Assembly: GCA_965226825.1 (NCBI GenBank)
Contig: CBDDED010000002.1
Location: forward strand, 372,001-436,000
Origin: Io17-Chloro-G2 sp965226825
GTDB taxonomy: Bacteria > Chloroflexota > Dehalococcoidia > Lucifugimonadales > UBA3495
Reading direction: 5' to 3'
DNA: 64,000 bases
Every line of letters starts with the position of its first letter. The stretch's first letter is position 1. A program made the position numbers and the translations under genes. Under the pieces are notes generated by a model. The model saw only the letters and a list, made by a program, of their open reading frames with translations. It made no database searches and was not told where the DNA came from. This document shows, one piece after another, positions 25,327 through 34,413 of the stretch.

Positions 25327-26331
25327 ATGAAATTCCGTCAAATGCCCCGGACCGACTTGGTTTTGTCGGAAATCGGCTTTGGTGTTTGGACCGTGGCCAC
25401 CGATTGGTGGGGCAAAATCTCCGATGAAAGCAAGGCGTCTCTGTTGGAAAACGCCTTGGAGATAGGGGTCAATTTCTTTGACACTGCCGACACATACGGA
25501 GAGGGTTTCGGAGAAGAAATCCTGGCCAAGGTCCTAGGGCACCGGCGAAAGGAAATGATTATCGCCACCAAGTTTGGCTACGATTTTTATGACAAGTCGA
25601 TTCCCCGCGTTGGGCACCAAGAGCGGGTCCAACGGTTTGACCGGGAGTTCGTCACCTACGCCTGTGAGCAGAGCCTGCGCCGCCTGCAGACCGACTACAT
25701 CGACCTGTACCAGATTCACAACCCGAAAATGACCGCCCTTGAGCGCGACGATCTTTTTGAGACCTTGGAGCAGCTTCAGTTCGACGGCAAGATACGGTAC
25801 TTCGGCTCGGCCCTCGGGCCGGACATTGGCTGGTTTGAAGAGGGTGAGGCTTCCATGCGCCAGAGGCACGTGGACAGCGTGCAAATCATTTACAGCATCA
25901 TTGAACAAGAGCCGGCTCGAGACTTTTTCCTGATTGCCGGTGAGGAAGAAGTCGGGCTGCTGTCACGGGTGCCTCACGCTTCGGAGGTGCTGACCGGCAG
26001 GTACATTGAGCCGCCAAGCTTCGAAGAGGGAGACCACCGGGCCTCTCGCAAAGCGGAATGGATGCGCGAGGCCATCCGAAAGGCAGAGCAGGTAAAGTTC
26101 CTGGTGCAAGAAGACACCCGCACCATGAGTCAGTCGGCCATCAAGTTCTGCCTGGCCCAACCCTCCATTGTGTCGGTCCTGCCCAATTTAACCAACCTGG
26201 ACGAACTTAAGGAGTACACCGGCGCTCCGGAAACTCCCGACCTGACCGTCAAGGAACAGACCCTTCTGAATGAACTCTGGGAAAACGACTTCTCCCTGGA
26301 AGAGCCGGCCCACCAGTTTCGCGAGATTTAG
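25327..26331 (+). CDS. Aldo/keto reductase
   Basis: A 334-residue NADPH-dependent TIM-barrel oxidoreductase. The catalytic tetrad is visible: Asp and Tyr in FFDTADTYGEG, Lys in IIATKFGY and His in LYQIHNPK. The C-terminus has a cofactor segment around IVSVLPNLTNLDEL, though the usual 'IPG' is replaced by LPN. The real substrate is unknown. Solitary gene. Confidence 0.9.
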   Translation: MKFRQMPRTDLVLSEIGFGVWTVATDWWGKISDESKASLLENALEIGVNFFDTADTYGEGFGEEILAKVLGHRRKEMIIATKFGYDFYDKSIPRVGHQERVQRFDREFVTYACEQSLRRLQTDYIDLYQIHNPKMTALERDDLFETLEQLQFDGKIRYFGSALGPDIGWFEEGEASMRQRHVDSVQIIYSIIEQEPARDFFLIAGEEEVGLLSRVPHASEVLTGRYIEPPSFEEGDHRASRKAEWMREAIRKAEQVKFLVQEDTRTMSQSAIKFCLAQPSIVSVLPNLTNLDELKEYTGAPETPDLTVKEQTLLNELWENDFSLEEPAHQFREI

Positions 26332-26464
26332 CCGGTTGCCGACTCCTACGGAAATAGCCCTTCAATCTCCTAATTTGTGTAGAACCAAAGCCACTGGTTT
26401 CCTAATGATCGAGTCTTTCCGCAACTGAGCCGGTTCGACGCACGGTTCCGGTATCCGGAACTCG

Positions 26465-26492
26465 TTGATTTAAGAGACTTGGCGATTATAAT
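26465..26492 (+). promoter_or_regulatory. Promoter of ppdK
   Basis: TTGATT (26465-26470), a 16-base spacer and a perfect TATAAT (26487-26492). Predicted start is near 26499, about 75 bases before the ppdK ATG. Confidence 0.65.
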
Positions 26493-26572
26493 CGGATTCC
26501 ACCCCTGAACCCCATCGGGTTTACTCCAAACAACGTCGCTATGGTCGCCCCGCGACCGCATAGGAAAATGTT

Positions 26573-29311
26573 ATGGCACAGTCCGCCTCCGCTGCAAAGC
26601 CAACAAAGCTCGTGTACCGTTTTGACGAAGGGAACGGTTCCATGGCCGACCTGCTCGGCGGCAAGGGAAGCAACCTTTGCGAAATGGTCTTGATGGGGCT
26701 GCCGGTCCCTCCGGGATTTGTCATAACGACCCAAGTCTGCGACCAGTACAACGATTTGGGAAACCGCCTTCCGGCGGGCCTTCTCGACGACGTTAAGGCC
26801 AACGTTCACCTTTTGGAAAAATCCCTGGGCCGCACCTTCGGGGCTTCAACGAACCCCCTTCTGCTTTCCGTGCGTTCCGGGGCCAAGGTCTCCATGCCCG
26901 GGATGATGGACACTATCTTGAACCTGGGCATCAACGACGAAATCGTCCAGGGCCTGGCGACCATGATGGGCGACCCGCGGCCGGCTTATGACGCCTACCG
27001 GCGGTTTCTACAGATCTACGCCGACGTGGTACTGGAAATACCGGGAGAGACCTTTGAGGACGTTCTGGCCGCACACAAGCGGAAAGCCGGCGTGGAGTTG
27101 GACTACCAATTGAACGACAGCCAACTCCGAGGGATCATCGCCGACTACAAGACGGCGGTGCGCGATGCTGTCGGGACCGATGTTCCCGAGGATCCCTGGC
27201 AGCAGTTGGCCGACGCGGTGGCGGCGGTGTTCCGGAGTTGGAACAATCCCCGAGCCGTGTTCTACCGGGACCACAACGGCATTCCCCATGACCTGGGCAC
27301 CGCAGTCACAATTATGAGCATGGTGTTCGGCAACCTGGGCGAAACCAGCGGCACCGGCGTGCTGTTTACGCGAAATCCTTCCACCGGGCAACCGGAAGTC
27401 TACGGGGAGTTTCTGGCCAACGCCCAGGGTGAAGACGTGGTGGCCGGTGTGCGCACTCCCCAACCGATCTCCAGCCTCGCCACCGTAATGCCTCAGGCAC
27501 ACCGGGAGTTGATGGACCTGGCCAAGTCACTGGAGACCCACCACCGAGACGTCCAGGACGTGGAGTTTACGGTGGAAAACGGCCGCCTTTTCTTGTTGCA
27601 GACCCGGAGCGCCAAACGGACGCCTTTGGCGTCGGTGAAGATCGCGGTGGACCTCGCCAACGAGGGGTTGATTGAACGGAACGAGGCCATCCAAAGGGTA
27701 CAGGCTGAGGAGATCGTGCAGCTGTTTGTGCCTCGTTTCAAGCTGGAAGCCGAGTCCCCCGAGTTGAACGACGCCCGGTTGGCCCGAGGGTTCGGAGCCT
27801 CGCCTGGCGCCGCATCCGGCAAGGTGTATTTCGAGGCCGATCGGGCCGCCGAAGCCGGGGCCAGCGGGGAATCGGTGATCCTGGTGCGCCCCGAGACCAA
27901 GCCTGACGACATCCACGGTATCGCCGCCTCGGTGGGCGTGGTCACCAGCCGGGGCGGAGTCACCAGCCACGCCGCGGTGGTGACCCGGGGCATGGGAATA
28001 CCCTGCATCGTCGGCTGTGAAGGAATCCAGGTCAATCTGGAGATGGGTGTCTTTGAGGCGGGAGGTCGGACGGTCGAAGAAGGCCAGACCATCAGCATCG
28101 ATGGGGCAACGGGGGATGTGTACCTGGGTGTCCTGGAGACGGTGGAGCCCGGCCTTGAGAGCATGACGGAGTCTAATCAACTCCTGGCATGGGCCGACGA
28201 AGTCCGCCGGTTGGGCGTCATGGCCAACGCCGACACGCCGGCCGATGCAGCCCAGGCCGTGGCCCTGGGGGCTGGCGGCATCGGCCTCTGCCGCACCGAG
28301 CATATGTTCCTGGATCCGCAGCGACTTCCGGCGGTTAGGCAAATGCTGCTCAACGCAGTGGCTGCCCGGGACTGGTCGCAGGAAGACCCGGAAACCCGGG
28401 GTGAATCTCCCAAGCAAGTCAAGCTGTTCTACTCGGCGTTGGACCAGGTACGCCAGCTTCAGGTCAACGACTTCACGGGCATTCTCCGGGTTATGGGCAG
28501 CAGGCCGGTAATCATCAGGCTGCTGGACGCCCCACTGCATGAGTTCCTGCCTCCTTATGAAGGAATGCAACACGACCTTGAGATGCTCCGCGGCGCCGGA
28601 GCATCCGCCGAGGAAATCCAAGACCAACGAGACCTATTGAGACTCGCCGACTCGCTGCGCGAGGAAAATCCCATGCTGGGTCACCGGGGTTGCCGCCTGG
28701 GCCTTACGTTCCCGGACATCTACCGGATGCAGGTTGCGGCCATAATCACCGCCGGCGCTTCGTTGGTGAAGGAGGGTCTGCCGGTCAACCCGGAAATAAT
28801 GATTCCGTTAACGGTGGACCGAGAGGAGATGACCCGCTTGCGGCGGGATCTGACCGCCACCGCCGCCGAGGTCCAGGAAACGCTCGGCGTCCAGGTGGCT
28901 TACAAATTCGGCACCATGATCGAAACCCCCAGGGCAGCCCTCACCGCCGGGGAAATCGCTAAGGAGTCGGATTTTTTCAGCTTCGGGACCAACGACCTTA
29001 CCCAAATGACCTTCGGATTCAGCCGGGACGACGCCCAGGGCAAATTCCTGCGCTCGTACATCGAAGAGGGTGTGCTGGCCGAGGACCCATTTTCCACCCT
29101 GGACACCGCAGGGGTAGGCCTGCTGGTGAGCATGGCAGTTGCCGCCGGCCGGAAAACCCGGCCGGACCTGGAAGTCGGCATCTGCGGAGAGCATGGTGGA
29201 GACCCGCCCAGCGTGGCGTTTTGCCACCGAGCGGGACTGGACTACGTTAGCTGTTCACCGTTCCGGGTCCCGGTGGCGCGGCTGGCCGCAGCCCAGGCAG
29301 CGCTGGAATAG
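26573..29311 (+). CDS. ppdK: Pyruvate, phosphate dikinase
   Basis: A 912-residue three-domain enzyme that interconverts pyruvate, ATP and phosphate with PEP, AMP and pyrophosphate. The N-terminal nucleotide-grasp domain has LLGGKGSNLCEM and SVRSGAKVSMPGMMDT. The phosphohistidine domain has the swivelling His in GGVTSHAAVVTRGMG. The C-terminal PEP/pyruvate barrel has GTNDLTQM and the catalytic Cys in GICGEHGGDP. Length is normal. AGGAAA lies before the ATG and a good promoter upstream. In an anaerobe or mixotroph it could run gluconeogenically or save energy through pyrophosphate. Confidence 0.96.
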   Translation: MAQSASAAKPTKLVYRFDEGNGSMADLLGGKGSNLCEMVLMGLPVPPGFVITTQVCDQYNDLGNRLPAGLLDDVKANVHLLEKSLGRTFGASTNPLLLSVRSGAKVSMPGMMDTILNLGINDEIVQGLATMMGDPRPAYDAYRRFLQIYADVVLEIPGETFEDVLAAHKRKAGVELDYQLNDSQLRGIIADYKTAVRDAVGTDVPEDPWQQLADAVAAVFRSWNNPRAVFYRDHNGIPHDLGTAVTIMSMVFGNLGETSGTGVLFTRNPSTGQPEVYGEFLANAQGEDVVAGVRTPQPISSLATVMPQAHRELMDLAKSLETHHRDVQDVEFTVENGRLFLLQTRSAKRTPLASVKIAVDLANEGLIERNEAIQRVQAEEIVQLFVPRFKLEAESPELNDARLARGFGASPGAASGKVYFEADRAAEAGASGESVILVRPETKPDDIHGIAASVGVVTSRGGVTSHAAVVTRGMGIPCIVGCEGIQVNLEMGVFEAGGRTVEEGQTISIDGATGDVYLGVLETVEPGLESMTESNQLLAWADEVRRLGVMANADTPADAAQAVALGAGGIGLCRTEHMFLDPQRLPAVRQMLLNAVAARDWSQEDPETRGESPKQVKLFYSALDQVRQLQVNDFTGILRVMGSRPVIIRLLDAPLHEFLPPYEGMQHDLEMLRGAGASAEEIQDQRDLLRLADSLREENPMLGHRGCRLGLTFPDIYRMQVAAIITAGASLVKEGLPVNPEIMIPLTVDREEMTRLRRDLTATAAEVQETLGVQVAYKFGTMIETPRAALTAGEIAKESDFFSFGTNDLTQMTFGFSRDDAQGKFLRSYIEEGVLAEDPFSTLDTAGVGLLVSMAVAAGRKTRPDLEVGICGEHGGDPPSVAFCHRAGLDYVSCSPFRVPVARLAAAQAALE

Positions 29312-29443
29312 CCTCGGGTTTATTGCCGGAGGCGCCTGTGGTCATTTCAAATTTGGCGCCTCTCCCACTACTTAGGCGTGTTGCGCGACGACCCGGAATC
29401 GACGCACTCGACTTGCTTTAGCATCAAATTCGGGCGTGTCTAT

Positions 29444-29836
29444 CTAAGCGGGGATTATGCTCAAGCCACGCATTCGCTCGAAGTGCGCGCGGTTGTTGGT
29501 TAGAAGCGTTAGGTCGTGGTATATCGCAGTGGAGCCTATCAGAAGATCAAAATCCTTAATGAGGGTTCCGGTGGTTCTGAGCCTGGCGCGTTCCGAGGCG
29601 AATACCCGACAAACGGGCTCGTTTAGCGGTAAGACCTCAATACTGCCGAGGAATTTCTGCAATTCCTCTTCAGCCCTCGGCGGGTCCTTCGCGCCAACCA
29701 CCCCGTCGTAAAGCTCTGCAAACGAAATGATCCTCAGGCCAACACCTTGCGACGATAGTTCATCGAAGCGCTGAACCACTTGCTGGTTGCCATGCATGTA
29801 GTCAATGACCCAATCCGAGTCTACCAGGAATTGCAT
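29444..29836 (-). CDS. VapC-like PIN-domain toxin
   Basis: A 130-residue PIN domain ribonuclease. The acidic metal-binding residues are present: LVDSDWVIDY at the N-terminus, ISFAELYDGV (Glu), and KDFDLLIGSTAIYHDLTLLTNNRAHFER with two Asp in the last half. VapC toxins cut tRNA or rRNA. The upstream gene ends four bases before this start and is probably the antitoxin. GTG/ATG choice is unambiguous (MQFLVDSD). Confidence 0.88.
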   Translation of the reverse strand: MQFLVDSDWVIDYMHGNQQVVQRFDELSSQGVGLRIISFAELYDGVVGAKDPPRAEEELQKFLGSIEVLPLNEPVCRVFASERARLRTTGTLIKDFDLLIGSTAIYHDLTLLTNNRAHFERMRGLSIIPA

Positions 29837-29840
29837 TGCC

Positions 29841-30263
29841 CTACGATGCCGGCTCGGATTGAGAACCGATGCCGCGAGATTCGTAGAGGGTCTGCTTCAG
29901 TTCCTCCCCATCGACAATGCCCTTCCATGCGCCGGCAGCCGTCTTCATTCCACTGAGCCTTTCCTGTGCGGACGATTTCAATTTTCCATCATGCGGCTTC
30001 AGGTCCCCGTAGCGGAGAATCCATTGACCGCCGGGATGGCGGCCAACACCTACCTCAAACGGGTCGGGGTGTCCTGCAGCGACCCAATCACGTTCGTCGC
30101 CGTTCCGTTCCCTCAACTCGATAAGCACACGCGCGGCCTCAATTCTGGAGCTCTGCTTATCGGGATGCCAAAACTCCACTTTCGGGAAATTAGGTTCGTG
30201 TTTGCTGTCACCGTCCGGATGCCAAAACGAAACCATCCATCGAACTGTTTCTAGGTTGTTCAT
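29841..30263 (-). CDS. Probable antitoxin of the PIN toxin, unusual N-terminus
   Basis: A 140-residue protein immediately upstream of the PIN toxin. Its last 35 residues (AAGAWKGIVDGEELKQTLYESR) look like the toxin-binding tail of VapB-type antitoxins. The N-terminal 100 residues are not a recognisable DNA-binding fold: they contain two similar segments, SFWHPDGDSK and EFWHPDKQSS, and several Trp/His/Pro. ATG 30263 is chosen, with weak Shine-Dalgarno; GTG/TTG codons just upstream are alternatives. The pairing is inferred from position and tail. Confidence 0.55.
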   Translation of the reverse strand: MNNLETVRWMVSFWHPDGDSKHEPNFPKVEFWHPDKQSSRIEAARVLIELRERNGDERDWVAAGHPDPFEVGVGRHPGGQWILRYGDLKPHDGKLKSSAQERLSGMKTAAGAWKGIVDGEELKQTLYESRGIGSQSEPAS

Positions 30264-30541
30264 AACCAACACTCGTTTCCACTGAGTACATCGTCAAGGG
30301 TTTTCCGTTTGCTTCCGGGTCAATTGACCGCCGTCCCGCAATCCATACTACCACGCCTTCCTACGGAACTCCCTCTACCAAGTTGATGTTTCCTAAGTGG
30401 AACCCGTGGAGATTGTAAATCCCCTGGCTACAAGACTTCCGGAAGCCGTTGGACAAATGCGAGCGAATGGACCGCGCCTACTTCGCCATTCCAGTCGTTA
30501 CCTTCATCCAATTGTGTTCCAATGAACTTGTGAATCCACAA

Positions 30542-31483
30542 CTACACCGTCGTCGGGTCAAGTCCTCGCAGGTCCAGCAATTCATTCAGCATGCTGAAAA
30601 ATCCCTGCCGGTCCACTTCGGTTGCTAATGCCACGTTGCCGGGAGTTGCCTCAATCCGGCATTCACCCCAACGTTCCGGGTCGTGGAATTCGACGCTTAG
30701 TGATAACTGCCGGGTGGCGACCAAACCCGGATTCAGCGCCACCGCCAGGGCCAATGGATCGTAAAACTGGAAGCTCTCGCGGTTGGGGTCCTTCTCGAAC
30801 CAGCCCTTCAAGATTTCGATGGCCAGCCGGCCGTAGACGTTGCCGCCTTTCAGGCTGTTGCACTGCTCCCTTGTTATCGCCACCTGCCGGCAACCGGCCA
30901 GGTCAACCAGGGTCGCCGGAACACCGCAGTTCAGCACCCGATGAGCGGCCAGGGGGTCGCTGTGGAAGTTGAACTCCGAGTGGCGAGTAACGTTCCCTGG
31001 AGTCTCAACCGCTCCGCCCATGATGGTCAGAGACCCGGCCGACGCCAGGGGATTTTCCAGGTCGCCGGAGATTGTAGGGACCAAACGCGCCAAATTGGTC
31101 AGCGGGCCCAACGCCACCAGGGATACCTCACCCGGATTATCCTGAAGTTGCCGGCGCAAGAACCCCACGGCGCTCTCCGTGGACCCGCCCGACCGGGGAT
31201 TGGGCAATCTTCGGGTGATTCCGCTGGCCCCGTGGAAGGGGACTGAGTATTGGAACCGTCCACTCAGGGGCCTCGAACTACCCCGGCAGACCGGCACGTC
31301 TTCCCGTCCGACCCATTGCAGGACCGCCAGGGCGTTGCGGGCCCCCCTGGCCTGAGGAACATTACCGCCGACAACGGTCAAGCCCAAAATATCGGAGGAG
31401 TCTGATGCCAGCACCAACAGAATGGCAATAGCGTCGTCTACTCCGGGGTCGGTATCGATTACGATTTGCATGTTGGCAGGCAT
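30542..31483 (-). CDS. Inosine/uridine-type nucleoside hydrolase
   Basis: A 313-residue nucleoside N-ribohydrolase. The calcium-binding motif IDTDPGVDDAIAI at the N-terminus is diagnostic, and the family's NVPQARGARNALAVLQ, LVALGPLTNLA, MGGAVETPGNVTRHSEFN and YDPLALAVAL segments are all present. It cleaves purine or pyrimidine ribosides for salvage; specificity cannot be assigned. The start could also be the Met at residue 5. The epimerase gene lies upstream, 34 bases away, in the same direction. Confidence 0.92.
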   Translation of the reverse strand: MPANMQIVIDTDPGVDDAIAILLVLASDSSDILGLTVVGGNVPQARGARNALAVLQWVGREDVPVCRGSSRPLSGRFQYSVPFHGASGITRRLPNPRSGGSTESAVGFLRRQLQDNPGEVSLVALGPLTNLARLVPTISGDLENPLASAGSLTIMGGAVETPGNVTRHSEFNFHSDPLAAHRVLNCGVPATLVDLAGCRQVAITREQCNSLKGGNVYGRLAIEILKGWFEKDPNRESFQFYDPLALAVALNPGLVATRQLSLSVEFHDPERWGECRIEATPGNVALATEVDRQGFFSMLNELLDLRGLDPTTV

Positions 31484-31517
31484 TAAGTCCCGGCAGCCGT
31501 TTTACTCACGGGGGCAG

Positions 31518-32477
31518 TCAGAGAATGTTGGGATTGGCGAAGGACGCCAGCGTTTCCATTGAGGTGTGCCAGAACTGGTAGCCCGTCGCCTGGCGCAGGG
31601 TTCCGGTGTTCAACACCAAAGGATACCTGATTAGATTCAACTCATCGACGGCGTAACCCCTTTGAAGGCGCGTGTTCGAGGCTAGTTGCACCAGGGGATA
31701 GGCCAAAATAAATGGCAATCTTGCGAATTTACTGCCGATCATGTCGGCCATTTCCCGGTGAAATACCACTCCGTCGCCGGCCACGTTGAATACTCCTGGG
31801 AGTTCCCTCTCAATGAGGAGATGAAGCACCCGGGCCAAGTCCTCCTCATGCAGGAATTGGACCGGCGCGTCGTAGCCGGTCGGGCCGACCAACCATTGCC
31901 GGGAAAATTCCTGGATAGCCTGGGCCGGCGCGGTGGGACCCAGCACCGTGGCAGCCCGGAGGATTGTTACCTTGGTGTTGCCAAGGTGATCGGAAAAATC
32001 TTGAATCTTTTCCTCGGCAAGCAACTTGTCATACCCCAATGGAGAGTCGGGAGTCACACGCAACGGTGACCGGACGGTGAGGGGAATGGGGTTATCCGGC
32101 CGCGCGCCGTAGACCGCGTAGGAACTGAGATGGATGATGTGTTGCACCCGCGCGCGAACGCAGCACTCCAGAACATTCTGGAGCGCATCCAAGTTGCTAT
32201 TCCGGATTTCATTGACCTCTCGTAGATTCCGGCCCCGGCGGCCGATGTGGGCCAGGTGGACCAGAGTGGAAACGTTGTTGTCCACCAGGGCATCCTGGAA
32301 TGACTCGGTGATGTCCCGGCGGTAGACGTACACGTTATGAACCGGAAACGGCAGGGGGCGGTTATCGATGGCCACCAGCTTGTCACATGCGCCGTACTCT
32401 TCCAGGTGGCGCAGCAGGGTAGAGCCAACGTACCCCGAAGACCCAGTGACGGCAACTGATTTCCGAGGAGTGGTCAT
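31518..32477 (-). CDS. NAD-dependent epimerase/dehydratase (extended SDR)
   Basis: A 319-residue extended short-chain dehydrogenase. The Rossmann motif is VAVTGSSGYVGSTLL; the active-site Ser-Tyr-Lys appears as HLSSYAVYG and LGYDKLLAEE (YxxxK). It probably acts on a nucleotide sugar or an isoprenoid-linked group; the substrate is not known. It is near the hopanoid cluster but separated from it by a 587-bp gap, so a link is speculative. Confidence 0.88.
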   Translation of the reverse strand: MTTPRKSVAVTGSSGYVGSTLLRHLEEYGACDKLVAIDNRPLPFPVHNVYVYRRDITESFQDALVDNNVSTLVHLAHIGRRGRNLREVNEIRNSNLDALQNVLECCVRARVQHIIHLSSYAVYGARPDNPIPLTVRSPLRVTPDSPLGYDKLLAEEKIQDFSDHLGNTKVTILRAATVLGPTAPAQAIQEFSRQWLVGPTGYDAPVQFLHEEDLARVLHLLIERELPGVFNVAGDGVVFHREMADMIGSKFARLPFILAYPLVQLASNTRLQRGYAVDELNLIRYPLVLNTGTLRQATGYQFWHTSMETLASFANPNIL

Positions 32478-33064
32478 GGGACCGCTACCTCAGAAGCGAA
32501 AGCCAGTGCGAGACGAGTGAGGGTTGCGATTTCAACCGTCAATGGGGACGATACATCCACAGGTTCCCGGAAAAATCATCGGTAGCGGCATTTGGGCAAT
32601 TGCGACGCCCCAAATATCAAGCCGCCACACTTACGTTGCACTGTAATTTGAACACAACCATGCGGCTCGTCTCAAGGTTTGAGCACACAGGGTAGGCGGT
32701 CACGTTTCATACCCCAGGTATGACGCCTGAAAATCCACTTTGCTTCGCCTGGTAGAAGTCTGGGATGAGCGTTCACCCATTCCCTGGACCGCGGAGAGAA
32801 AGTCATGTCAATCGCATTTTCTCAAGTTCACGGTGAATGCGGGGGTGCAGGCGGTCTAAATCGGGTCGTCCTGCCTGCGCTGTAAGCTCGGAGGTAGAAC
32901 CGGTCGCGGCAATTTTGTGACACGGAATATAGCGTCGCTGTCCCCAGTTCAGACGCCGTGCACGCAGGTTTGAAGAGCCGTCTGATGACCGGTTTGGGGT
33001 TCGAGGAGGCCGGGCATGGGATTGTTGGATGGCGCTGGCGACCAAGATCGTGACGGTGAAACGG
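32478..33064. other. Gap without recognised gene
   Basis: 587 bp between the epimerase and the squalene-synthase-like gene. A minus-strand frame at 32803-33093 is open but has Arg/Pro-rich composition, no ribosome site and overlaps the downstream gene's end. A small palindrome CATACC-CCA-GGTATG lies at 32708-32722. No RNA structure or repeat family seen. Confidence 0.5.
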
Positions 33065-33958
33065 TCATCGCACTTTTGGCGTTGGAAAAACACCGCTCAG
33101 GTAGCTGCCCAACCAGGCTTGGGCCAGTAGGCGAAGCTTTTCCCCACTGGTCAGACTTGCCCGGTAGTTGAACACGTCGTAACCATGCGACTCTATCCGG
33201 TCCAAGACCTTGCAGTAAAGTCCGCCCAGTACCGCCGGGCAGGCCCTGGAGCGGTGAGAAAGATAAGGCAGCAATTGGAAGCCGCTTTGGAAATACTCTT
33301 TCGCCCGTGTCGCCTGGAATCGCATCAATTCAACGAATTGTTGGTTCACCGTGCCGGCCTTGAGTTCCTCTTCGGAATACCCGAACCGCTCTATTTCCTC
33401 CTGCGGCAGGTAGATGCGTCCCATGCCCAAGTCTTCTTTTACGTCCCTAGCAATATTGGTGAGCTGCATCGCCAACCCAAGGTCAATGGAGTGTTGGCGG
33501 GCGCGGGGGTCTTGGAAGCCGAAGATTTGCAGACAGATCAACCCAACCACCGAGGCGACCTGGTAACAGTATTGCCGGAGTTCTTGGAAATCCGCATACC
33601 GGGTCTTGACCAGGTCGGTCTCCACGCCGGACACCAGGTCCTGGAAGTGCTGCTGAGGGATGTCATACCTGTTGGCCACATCGGCCAGGGCCATGAAGAC
33701 CGGAGCCGCCGCGCCGGTAAACGGAGACCCGGCCAAGTCCTGCCGGATTTGGGAAAGGGTCGCCAGCTTTTCCTCGATGGATCCCTCGGTGTCCACCGAA
33801 TCGTCGCAGTGCCGGCAAAAGGCGTAGATGACATAGATGGCTCGGCGCCGCTCTGGGGGCAACGTCAGGAAAGCGTAGTAGAAGTTCTTAGCTTCCCGGC
33901 GGGTGATGGAGCGGCATTCGTCGTAGGCCGACTGTAGCTCGGTCGGCGCTGAGCTCAA
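33065..33958 (-). CDS. Squalene/phytoene synthase family (HpnD-like)
   Basis: A 297-residue head-to-head prenyl synthase. Both Asp-rich motifs are seen: FCRHCDDSVDTEG and QLTNIARDVKED, plus GRIYLPQEEIERFGYSEEEL typical of HpnD/CrtB. Its position as the last gene of the hopanoid operon argues for presqualene diphosphate or squalene formation from farnesyl diphosphate. In the three-gene pathway HpnD works with HpnC and HpnE; neither is in the window. So either those are elsewhere or this enzyme performs both steps. The start is 7 bases after the yjbQ stop. Confidence 0.85.
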   Translation of the reverse strand: MSSAPTELQSAYDECRSITRREAKNFYYAFLTLPPERRRAIYVIYAFCRHCDDSVDTEGSIEEKLATLSQIRQDLAGSPFTGAAAPVFMALADVANRYDIPQQHFQDLVSGVETDLVKTRYADFQELRQYCYQVASVVGLICLQIFGFQDPRARQHSIDLGLAMQLTNIARDVKEDLGMGRIYLPQEEIERFGYSEEELKAGTVNQQFVELMRFQATRAKEYFQSGFQLLPYLSHRSRACPAVLGGLYCKVLDRIESHGYDVFNYRASLTSGEKLRLLAQAWLGSYLSGVFPTPKVR

Positions 33959-33964
33959 ATGAGT

Positions 33965-34408
33965 CTACTCCCCAACCACCTGGAGCATGACTTCCCTGGG
34001 CCTGGGGTGGTCAAGCTCGACGAAAAACACGCTTTGGTAAACGCCGAACTGCATAGCGCCGTCCACCAAGGGGATGGTTTCACTGGTGCCCATCAACAAA
34101 TGCTGCAAGTGAGCATGCCCGTTGGGAGACTCGTCGGCGTTCATATTCACAGTGCGGATGCTGAAGTCGTTATGCTGGTAGCAGCCGTGCCTGGGAGAGA
34201 ATTTCTCCAGGAAAGTCTCCATATCTTGTACCAGCAGAGGCTCGTTTTCATTGATCTTAACGGCCGCGGTCGTGTGCTTGGAATAGACCACAACAAACCC
34301 GTTGGCGACCTCCGATTGCGCGACACACCTGCAGACCCATTCTGTGATATCGATGAATTCCGGGGCCCTTTGGGTGTCCAGGTGCAGGCAGTAAGACTTG
34401 GATTTCAT
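33965..34408 (-). CDS. yjbQ: YjbQ/UPF0047 family protein
   Basis: A 147-residue protein of the YjbQ family: YSKHTTAAVKINENEP, DFSIRTVNMNADESPNGHAHLQHLLMG and the end FVELDHPRPREVML with three conserved His. YjbQ has weak thiamine-phosphate-synthase activity that rescues thiE mutants, but its normal role is unsettled. Here it sits between shc and the squalene-synthase-like gene, 5 and 6 bases from each, so it is truly part of the hopanoid transcript. Confidence 0.92.
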   Translation of the reverse strand: MKSKSYCLHLDTQRAPEFIDITEWVCRCVAQSEVANGFVVVYSKHTTAAVKINENEPLLVQDMETFLEKFSPRHGCYQHNDFSIRTVNMNADESPNGHAHLQHLLMGTSETIPLVDGAMQFGVYQSVFFVELDHPRPREVMLQVVGE

Positions 34409-34413
34409 AATAT

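Noticed and set aside
32803..33093. 96-residue minus-strand frame
   Set aside because: Arg/Pro/Ser-rich, no ribosome site, overlaps the end of the squalene-synthase-like gene in another frame.
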